Below are positions 11,742 through 21,600 of a DNA stretch of 64,000 bases, one piece after another (position 1 is the stretch's first letter; each line of letters opens with the position of its first letter). Source of the DNA: Schistosoma haematobium. Lineage: Eukaryota > Platyhelminthes > Trematoda > Strigeidida > Schistosomatidae. The notes beneath the pieces were generated by a model, which saw only the letters and a list, made by a program, of their open reading frames with translations, searched no databases and was not told the origin of the DNA. The position numbers and the translations under genes were made by a program. The DNA is taken from contig NC_067198.1 in NCBI RefSeq assembly GCF_000699445.3, positions 2,175,301 to 2,239,300 of the forward strand, given 5' to 3'.

Positions 11742-12383
11742 CTTGAAAAGTGATATTCAATTGTTGATGAGTACGGTATTGTTAGGACAGCAGTGACTGA
11801 AAATTAAACCTGCAATAAAATATAGGAGAACAAAAGCATAAGCTGAAGTCTGACTCAATACGTGAATTCTACTCATGTTTAATAACTTCGGAGGTAAATC
11901 CCGCACACATTATGAGTACACTCGAATCGTAATTACCTGTCGACCATAACGACCTTGAAGATCAGAACACGCCCTTCATACACGGAACAACCGCCGTTTA
12001 TCGGGAACTCAAGGTCACGGAGGCAAGGAGGGACATTTGAACTACCTACTGTGCCGAAGGTAAGCTGGCTAAAACATTTGCTTTGGAAATTGCTCATTAT
12101 ATGCATCAATATGTGTAAGTCGGGTTCCGATGCTTGTTGGTTGTTTGTAGAGCTGGATAATTTGTTAGCATTTCATTCATCTCTCACTGAATCATAAACG
12201 AATGGAACCCTTTATCTCAGCACATGATCAAAGCTCCATCTGTCTACAGTTTCAGCAGAAATCTAGATCAACTGACAGACCACCATCGCTAAGACCAATG
12301 CAAGCCACCTATCCTACTGTGCTCCCCAAACCGGATCTTTTCAATTTTCCGACCTCGAGGTCTGGTCTTGATCATGGTCTGCA
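11742..12383. other. Upstream region of ALG12, no recognised feature
   Basis: Presumed promoter side of ALG12. No further coding exon, RNA gene or known repeat was recognised; short open frames at 11955-12417 show no family resemblance. Confidence 0.4.
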
Positions 12384-12523
12384 AATCCCAAGCTCCCAAT
12401 TTTTGGGGAAAATTTGACCCATTTTTTGGAAATTTTGGGGAAACCGCCATAGTAAGCTTTGGGGAAATGGCACAAAAATCCCAAATTGTTGGAGTTTTTC
12501 CCCAGAGTTGGGAGCTTGGGATT
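12384..12523. repeat. Hairpin repeat rich in GGGGAAA motifs
   Basis: The 29-base arms (12384-12412 and 12495-12523) are inverted copies beginning AATCCCAAGCTCCCAA. The words TTTGGGGAAA or TTTCCCCA recur between and after them. A second related palindromic stretch lies at 12893-13045 (CTGGGGAAACTTCATGA against CTCCCCAAAAACTAATGAAG). Function unknown; possibly a MITE-like element. Confidence 0.55.
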
Positions 12524-13039
12524 CTTCTCTTCCTGGAGAGATTTTGCCTAAATAGTCGACACCATGGGCAAAAGACCGATTTTTAGCCTTTATTTCCTCC
12601 AAAATCTAAGTTCTAAAATTCGCCTTAATTTTACCATTGTTGGTTTGCTGTGCAGTGATAAGGTCTGTTGACGCGGGTTAATCCTTGCAGCATTTATTCT
12701 ATTGGAAATCTAGTTGTTTTTGAAAGTGTTCACTGGTGTACTGATGGCATGTATCCGGTTGGGGTGTTCTAGCAGTTGGCCACACACAAACAAACAATGA
12801 AATCTTCGTCTTTTTAAAGACGGAATCGCACTCTGAGTTTATTTGTCCTCGGTTTTTAAACCCTAATTAGGATTCAAATACCGAGAACTCTCAAGAAGCT
12901 TCAAAATCTGGGGAAACTTCATGATATTTCCCGAGCCAGGGGAAATTCTAGGGGTTTTAGTCCCATTCCCTCAAGATTTCTCAATCGTTCTCCCCAAAAA
13001 CTAATGAAGTTTTCCTTAAAATTGGGAGAGCTTCATAAG

Positions 13040-14090
13040 ACCTAACTGAAACACCTTATCCAATGTCTTTCCGAAATCCATAAATATCATATCGACAGTT
13101 GAACCACTATCTTGTGCTGCTGTCGAACCCTTTCTCAGACTTTGTAAGTTAATTAAGCATGAATTTTCTAAAGCACGAGTTTATCAGGTGTTAAAATGTG
13201 TGATACTACATGGTTTAATAACTTCGCCCGATTTTTCTTCAAATACATTAGCTACCCTACTAGTTATACTAACAGGTCAGTAGTTAAACACAATCTGTTG
13301 CTTTCCATACCTAAATACAGTGTTCTGAAGTCGTGTCCCGGAGGGATGATACCAATCATAAATATAACCTATCAGGGTCTGGGGACTTGTCAGTTTTAAG
13401 GCTACTAAGTAAAAACGACTATCTTAGTTACAAGCAACGGCCCTTTAGTTGCCTCAACATTGAGGATATAAGAAGTATTGATAACTATCTTCGGAGTAGT
13501 CCTCATTGAAGCAGTTTGATAAACTAACTGTGATCATATCTGGTTCAGTTAGTGTGTCTTCATTCTCGTGCAACTGTAATAAATGAATCCTGTCACTGCT
13601 TTGTCCTCCTGTCAATATGTGAGGAAGAATGTTTCGCACTAGTACGGCTACCTTGTCCCAACTGCCTTTCATAAGAAGTGAGAGTTCTAGAGATAGTCGT
13701 TTTACACATACTCCAGACCTTTCGGTACCCACACTTAAGTGATTCGTCACCTTCTTGTTAAAAATGAGTCACAAAAGTGTTTTCTACGCCACAGTAACTA
13801 TTGGATTTCCTTATCAATCCATGGAGGTAGATGTAATAGCTTATATGGAGTTTAAGATGTGGTAAATGATTTTGCCGCATCTTATAGTATGGCTTTAAAC
13901 TTACCTCTTCCTGTTCAGTCAAATTATCTATACTGATTAACCAATTTTTTGAGATAGCACAATCTCTGATCCTTTGGATGTTTGCCCACCAGATATTGGG
14001 ACTGGGTAGAACAGATTCATATGTATACTGTTTTTTAAACCTAAAATACAATGCAATTCGATCACTGTTCTCCACTGAGGACAGTAGGTA
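13040..14090 (-). pseudogene. Jockey/CR1-like reverse transcriptase relic
   Basis: The minus strand, read across several frames, gives retrotransposon blocks in order: a linker (KVWSMCKTTISRTL), LSNCFNEDYSEDS, TDKSPGPDRLY (the KSPGPDG motif of jockey/CR1 RTs) and VDMIFMDFGKTLDKVF (the DFxKAFDKV active-site motif). Stops and frame changes break it. Family knowledge: S. mansoni SR1 is a CR1-type element; whether this belongs to it cannot be told by eye. Confidence 0.7.
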
Positions 14091-14124
14091 AATTTTAGTT
14101 ACACCATAATGGTGAGTGGGCCCC

Positions 14125-14655
14125 TAAATGCCATGGTACGGCCGAGGGTAAGGAGAGTCAGCTCACCCCCTCGAAATGCTCTCACACGACCACGCTTACA
14201 GAGCGATTGACAGGGAAGTCCCACTCACTACCTTCCCGTGAATGTGTTGTTTGCGAACTTGAGAGGACGAAAAGCGAATGTTCGGCACCTTAACTTGGTT
14301 GGTGGATATAGAAGATTGATCTAGGGGAGTTGGAAAACCCTGATTCCAAACCAACAATGCATATGGGCTCCAGGATTCTGAGGAAACAAATGGCGTATGA
14401 ACCAATCGTTGATGACCGGCTTCTGTGAAACTGCATCTCCTGACGTTGCTCCACTACCTTGTAGATTAGATCTGTAGGTCAAAAATTCCGAGTGTGACCC
14501 CTTAAGCAAACTACCGGCTCTGATCTAGGCACTCGGGTAGTATCACAGTCCTCACACAAATTAATGATAACTGCTACTGGCCTCATTGTTATTGTGTGGC
14601 GCATATGTATTTGGTGCCTCCCTTTACCAATGTTTATGTGTTCAAATAAATAATG
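14125..14655 (+). repeat. R1 repeat, copy 4
   Basis: Near full-length plus-sense copy from CCCCTAAATGCCATGGTACG to GTGTTCAAATAAATAATG. It differs from copy 5 by scattered substitutions. Confidence 0.8.
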
Positions 14656-15603
14656 AGTGGAGACAATGTCCAGCACTAGTGGCTCATTTTTTTAAGTTTA
14701 AATATGCTGGTTTTGTGATACATTGTACTAATGCACATTGTTGACTAATTGATAGTAGGTTGCCGTCAAAACATCCACTTGAATTTGCTAGTTCTGATAA
14801 ATTGATTTGCAACCTTGAAATTCCTGATGCTGAAACAGCAATTAAGCTAATTATAAATACATAAATGTGAACCAAAATCAAACTTCAGCTAGTGATTGTT
14901 GAGGTAACCGACGTATAAACAACCATTTTACAAATATCTCTAAAAGCGTTAACTGTGGGTTTGGATCTAAGCTTTTGGTAAGATAAGCGTAACAGAAAAT
15001 AAATAATTTAAAACATGGGATAGTTTATTGCTTTTTGAACTGGTGCCATTTTGAGTAGAGCGTTTACGTTATAGTAAAAGGATAAAGGGCTCATTATTGT
15101 TCTCTGGAGGTTTCACTGTTCACAGTTTTGCATGATGTCAAAGTGGTGTCCACTCTCAGTGGTTAAGTCGTTCAACTTCCAGCCACTATGTTGTGGCTTC
15201 GAACTCCTCGCCTTTCATTTTGGTTTGGGCAACTGGGTAGTTTCTCTGACTCACACTTAAAGTGTGGCTCAAAGCCGTGTTCACGAATCTGTATATGGTC
15301 ATTTGAAATTATCGATCAACGCCTTCACATGTTGTTTCCAGTCACTGGGAAAGTGGTTGGTCCAATCCATAACAGTCAACTCTGGAGTCTCGCTGGTCCA
15401 CTCTAAGACGCATCTGAGATGCCTTATCGGAGACTGTACTAAAATCGTTCATAGTTGAATTCACCGGAATACCTTTTACACTAGCCTGTAGAGATGTTCA
15501 GTCTACTGATATTATCAATCCGTTTTCATCATTGACAGTATTATCGCATCGCTAATTCTTCCTTAACCCTATTATTTTCACTTTAATTATCCTCTCAAGA
15601 ATT
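14656..15603. other. Upstream region of GPN1; possible tRNA-like relic
   Basis: No coding exon recognised. At about 15150-15225 the words CAGTGGTTAAGTC and GGCTTCGAACTCC stand at A-box/B-box spacing, like the tRNA-derived heads of the retroposons elsewhere in the window; this is a weak match. Confidence 0.35.
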
Positions 15604-18600
15604 ATGAATCAGCTTGAGCAAGATCTGCGGACTAAACCGATTTGCCTGATTGTCCTTGGTATGGCAGGTTCAGGCAAAACGACATTTGTGAAGAAGCTAA
15701 CTGAGTATTTAACAGTTTCATCAAATTCGTCGTATACAATTAATTTAGACCCAGCAGTTTATCATATTCCGTACAATCCTAACATTGGTAAGCCTCAGTT
15801 TACTGGTAATGTTTAAAGATATTCGCGATACTGTCAAGTTTAAAGAGGTTATGAAACAATATGGTTATGGACCAAATGGAGCTATTATGACATCGTTGAA
15901 TTTCTTCGCCTCACAATTTCATAAAGTTGTGGATATAATTAACAGCAACTCCGGAAAGGTTTCCTATGTAATAATCGATACACCTGGACAGATTGAAGTG
16001 TTCACATGGTCTGCTTCAGGAACTATTATTACAGAACTATTAGTAAGTTGAATTTTATATTTGTTAGTAAAGGTTTATATTTAGGGCAATTCTTTTCCTA
16101 CTCTAATTATATACGTAATGGATACTCCACGAAGCCACAATCCTATCACATTCATGTCTAATATGCTCTATGCTTGCAGTGTGTTGTATAAAATGCGACT
16201 TCCGTTTATATTAGTTCTCAATAAAGTAAGTACTGTATAATTGCTGTTGGATTTTTTAAATCTTTATTTGACCTACCTTATGTATCTATTACTATGATTC
16301 TTTGTTTATCAAATATTACTTTGATTTTGTTTGTTAACTATAAGATGCTTCGCAAAACTTCTATCTTCGCTTCTAATCATTTAAACTGAATATTTTATTC
16401 AAGTGATGCATCTAGCTAGACAATAAGATAATGTTAGCGCCGTAAAGCTTAATGTTCTCCAATTCTATTGGGCACATATAACACAACTTTCTGTATAGAG
16501 TTCTCAATGCAACTCCATAAGGTATAAGTTGATGAATGTTAACGATGAATTCGATTATTATTTATGTTCCTTTGGCTGTTCTGTTAATTGGAGATATAGT
16601 TCAGTGGTTTTAACACTCAATTACTAATCATGATACTATCTGTTCAGACTGTCCTCCCTTATTTTAGTCCCGATCGTTGCTGCTACCTTGATGTGGTGGT
16701 CGGGCCTGCCTATCGTGCTGAACCATTCGGGTTATACTGGCTGGAACGATCATCCCTCAAGGCTCTATCATGCCAAGCAAGTCGGTTGAAGAGTGGTAAG
16801 ACTAAAAGCAGCAAACCCAAGGTCCGAGGGCGAGGTCGTACTGCTGACTGTACAGATGTATGACGGCGGTAAGGTGTTTCCTTCAGACAAACAGCATAGC
16901 AGCAATGCTGTATTCTCAAAAAGGAGGGGTGGGGTTAGAAGTGGTCGATTTTAAAAATGCACACCCCACCTTATCCCACGGATTTCCGTCTCCGGCGGTT
17001 AGGTCTCAATATATACTAAGCTAACACAAAAACTACCTACAAAATGGTCGTGTGTGACCGGCCTCAAGCAGCTGTTCCTTGAGCATTACGGTTACGCTCT
17101 CAAATCACTAAGATGAACTCTAACCGAATTTCCTTTTCTGGTATTTATAGAAGAACCCTTTTACGATGTGGGTAATCAGGATGTGGTAACCACTCTCATA
17201 CCTCCAACAACACTCAAGACCAATTCCCTCCTCCTTTAGTATAAATGTTTGAATGATGTCATCATCTCTCACTTAGGTAGGTTCATATCAAAGTCTAGTA
17301 AATAAGTTCCTAAAAAGCTGCAAACTTAGTTTATTGGGATATTACTCACTGCTAATGATCTAACACTGTAAACATGCATTGAGTAATTTAGGTGAACTAC
17401 AAAAAATACGTAATAGTCATTTTTCTTTCTAACAGTACGAATACTGGTTATCTTGTATCGCTCAGAAAATTGCTTCCTCATCTTCAAATAAAATAACTCT
17501 GTCGTCTATGTCCTACACATATCGAATTTCCGTAGTATATCAGTTCCTGAAAAACGAAGTGTAAGAGAATTCTTTATAACACTTTCTAAATGCAGAAGTG
17601 AATCGTTGGAGATTTAGTCCGTTCACTTGGGAAAATGCTCCGTTCTCCTCATCGAAACTAACATGATGAAAAAATGCTTTCTTGTTTCGTAACAGAAGTG
17701 CACGATAAATAGAATGTACAAGTCTTCTGTCATTATTTATGTGCTCTTTAGCTGACAATGTTAAAAATTGCTCCTACTTAATATAACAATAAAGCAAATT
17801 TAAGTAAAACAGAACTAAGCATTTATAGATGTATTTGCCACTTAATTTTAGACATAAGAGTGTCGTGTGACTGGTTCAGATTGCATAAAAAATTGCATAG
17901 TTTATTGTCAGATGATAACCAGGGCATTGGTCTAATTCTTAGATTTAGCTAATGAGAATCATTTTATCACGGAATCCAATATAATTGTTAATCTCGTGAA
18001 TGACAATACAACATTCAACTATTTGATCGTTATATTTTCGAAAGAGAATAATGTAGCCAGTAATTCACCCTTCTTGCTTGTGCAAATACTTCAGAACCTT
18101 ATATACCTACTAGTTCTATGGAGAAATAACAACGGACTTAAATGTATCAATGCCGAGGATGGACTTGATAGTCTCAAATACATTAAGCATTTGGTAGAAA
18201 GTTAATTATATATATTTCAACAGTAACATCTTTTACTATAACGTTCAGCGATACAGATTTAAGTATCTAAGTGAATACGTATTTGATGTAGGAGGTTCCT
18301 ATTTGTCTTGTTGATGGGTGTCCATACTTATGAAATGTGATTCTATCAAATACTGTTCACTCTCTACAAAATCAAGTGTAATTAAGTCACATTTCTGTCC
18401 ACCCCTATTTCCGAATGTAAATGGGATTGTGTATTTTATGGGTTTACCAGTGGTTACCGTTGTAATTGCTATTTCCGTAAAATATTCGTACGAACTGAGG
18501 TATAAATAAGGGACTAAAATTTTTTTGCATTTCACCTTTTTCACTTTTTTTTGTAAGACTGACATTATAGACTGTGATTTCGCCATTCAATGGATGAGGG

Positions 18601-21600
18601 ACTTTGAAACATTTCAAGATGCTCTAGCTGGTCATCAATCAACTGATGGACCATCTGAAATGGAAGGTGATAATCCTTGTCCTGGGACATCACCATACAT
18701 GAATAGTCTGGTTCATTCTATGTCATTAGTGTTAGATGAATTCTATAGTACTTTGCGTTGTTGTGGTATCTCGTCGATAACTGGTGAAGGCATGAGAAAG
18801 TTTGTGGAAGAGATTGATGAAGCGAAAGAAGAATACTTTAAGGTTTGTGATAGTTTCTTACATGAATAATTTTGTGTTTATAGGTAATAATTAAATGTTT
18901 CAAAGTATTATCACGCTGTTACTTTGTAAAATGACTACTGATCAGTGTTGAGGACAGGCTTTGATCTATTATCATTACCCGAAGTCTCAAAATGGAAGAG
19001 AGCACCTTTAATTTTGCCTTTTTATCACAAATTAGTTATATGGGCAACGGGGAAGTGACAGCAATGCTTATAACAACGCCCAAACTCTCCTTGTTCGCGA
19101 TCTAATCCCCTCTTCGTTTCGTAGTATTTTTCCTTTCCTTACTATCATCCCTTCTGCAACTTCATCTTTTTTCTGTGCGACACCAGTTCTGACGATCCAA
19201 ACCCACGAAATCCTCTTCTTGGTCTCAAAACTACATATCCGAGCTTTCAGTGTGCGAGCCCCATGTCAAATCAAACAGGCTTCATAAGCTTGAAATCTGG
19301 AATCTCGCGCCACTGACAAATACGGTATCTCCCAAGCTTAGATATAGAATCTCAGTGTGGCCATTCATTTGACCCATCTTGGTAGGTAAACTCCAGGAGT
19401 TTTTAAGGATGTTGGTCCATTCTCAGCAGCTAAACTGTCTGGGATACTAGCTAGAGTTTGGGAGCCGGACACAATCTAACTGGATTGAACTCAACCACGG
19501 ATTGTCCCAGTCCACGAGAGATAATAGAAATTATTTCATGGTAACCACAGATCAATCAGTTTTACTAATAGATCATCTACAGTATTACGCTTGATAACCA
19601 TCCGACGCTTTTCTGAGTCTCTGTAATCACATGCTTCTGGAGACTAGTCTGTTTTTCGGCCTGAGCGTAAATGTATCAATCGAATTTTCAATCCTACTTC
19701 CCAACTCCAGACTATAATTATATCCGTTGATCTTAAGATTACATTCGACTTCGTCGAGTGTATGATTTCATCTGTGTTCATTATTAAAATTTGTAACTAA
19801 AAAAATACCTAGACTTTTTAATTGCTTTCTAACTAAACACTTGATCGAGTCAGCGCCTATAGCAAACTATCATCGGAATCGCCAACCTCAAACGGTGTTC
19901 GTCAGTATTATCCACTATTTACCTATTCACTTAATTTTGTCGTAAATTTCCTTCCAGAACTAAAACCTTATTCATATATTTTTTTCAGGAATTGATCTCT
20001 CTCCTCTAAACTCACTAATCCACCTGGAGTACAGAGCTAACATAGTATTTTTTAATGAAAACGTTACCATAATGCAAAATCTCTTGTATGCCTTGAATAG
20101 CGACGCAAGTATGATTTTAATGCTTTTCTCTCCATTTAAATGCAAAATTGTTGATTCAAGACTGGTCTGTGTCGTCACCAACATTTGATCCATAAGAGAT
20201 AAATTAGTTAGGTGCATTGATCACTACACTTATTGCATCAACCTTTATTGCTCGCATCATGATTCACTAACTTTCAACGGATATAGAGGGAAATCATTTG
20301 CTTATGTGATGTTATTTAAAATATTGCAGCTTTTATTTGATCCGCTCAAGATCATCTACCGTTGGCTTCAAATTCTAGTTTTTCTGACAAAGATTATTGT
20401 TATTTGATGGATCATTGATGCTACATTGTTTCAATCTCTTCTATTCATATTGTTATTTTCACTCCATAGTGCTAATGTGATATGCCAAGTTGGGCCAATT
20501 CACATCTGTCCCAGGTTCTAAGTTGGTATTTGTTTCTGTTTGAATGAAGTGTCATTGCAGTAGTCTTCTTTGCATTTACTTATTTATATTCTGAAGATAG
20601 CAAAATTGATATCTCACTATTCTGAATATATTAGTAATAGAACCTCTTGGATTTTATGCAGCATTTTTCTTGTGTGTTCGTATTTTCACCCGAATTCCAT
20701 AGTGTTCGCTATATACTATATTGTAGTCTTCCTTATTACTCTTCCAAAACCTCTATTCACTTTTCTATGGAAACGACAAAACAAACAGTTTATAACTGTG
20801 ATGAGACGGCTTTTGTGCCTGTCGGAGATGATAAGGTTTAAGTTGTTTTGGTATCTAAAATCTAACTTGATAGTGTATGCTGAAAATGGTTATTTTTTTA
20901 TATGCATCACAGCTAGGCATCATAATTTTCAAGAGTTTGTCACTACATCATAGGTCTTATTATCTTGTATTCATTCACAGATAAATCTTCCGAGTTTGTA
21001 TGCTAAACAAGAAAAAAACAAGCAAAATTCAAGTGGTAAGTTAGTATTATATATATATCTTATGCAGTAAACTGTGGACTATACATACCGTATAAGATTT
21101 GAACACGCGACTCAACGTACTAATCAATTCCAGTGAAACATGATTCGACACCGTAACTTAGGGATCTAAACTGACGTTATAGTTGTACTATTCAAATAAT
21201 GTGATAAAGATCTATAAAATCTAATCAATATTATCCATTTTTCTTGAGGGTTGTATCACTAAGTTAGTGTGTAAGACTATTCACTCCTTATTATGGAACT
21301 GCCATTCGATTTGGACTAATAAGGACTTGACACACATGACATTGATCACCACCCAGTGATCAATCAATTGTGAATGCATCTCAGTCCTACAGGAGGTCGG
21401 TCGCGGCCCGAATAGCCTAGTAGTAACTCCTCTGACTGTGAAGCTGGGTGACACGGGGACGAATCCGTTCCAGTCCCCTCAAGATTACAGGTACACCTTG
21501 CTGACCGACGAGTGACAAATAGCACTAAACCCGGGTCCAGGGTTTCCTGTTGACTACCTCCAACCACCATCTTATCTCAACATAGTGCACGCAATGTTGA

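Noticed and set aside
16630..16863. 77-codon frame in R3 (also 30075-30341 and 36593-36874)
   Set aside because: The repeat copies do not conserve one frame; no known domain.
20570..20953. 127-codon hydrophobic frame just before GPN1 exon 5
   Set aside because: Lies in an intron, made of AT-rich sequence with no family motif, and partly in repeat-like sequence; likely chance.
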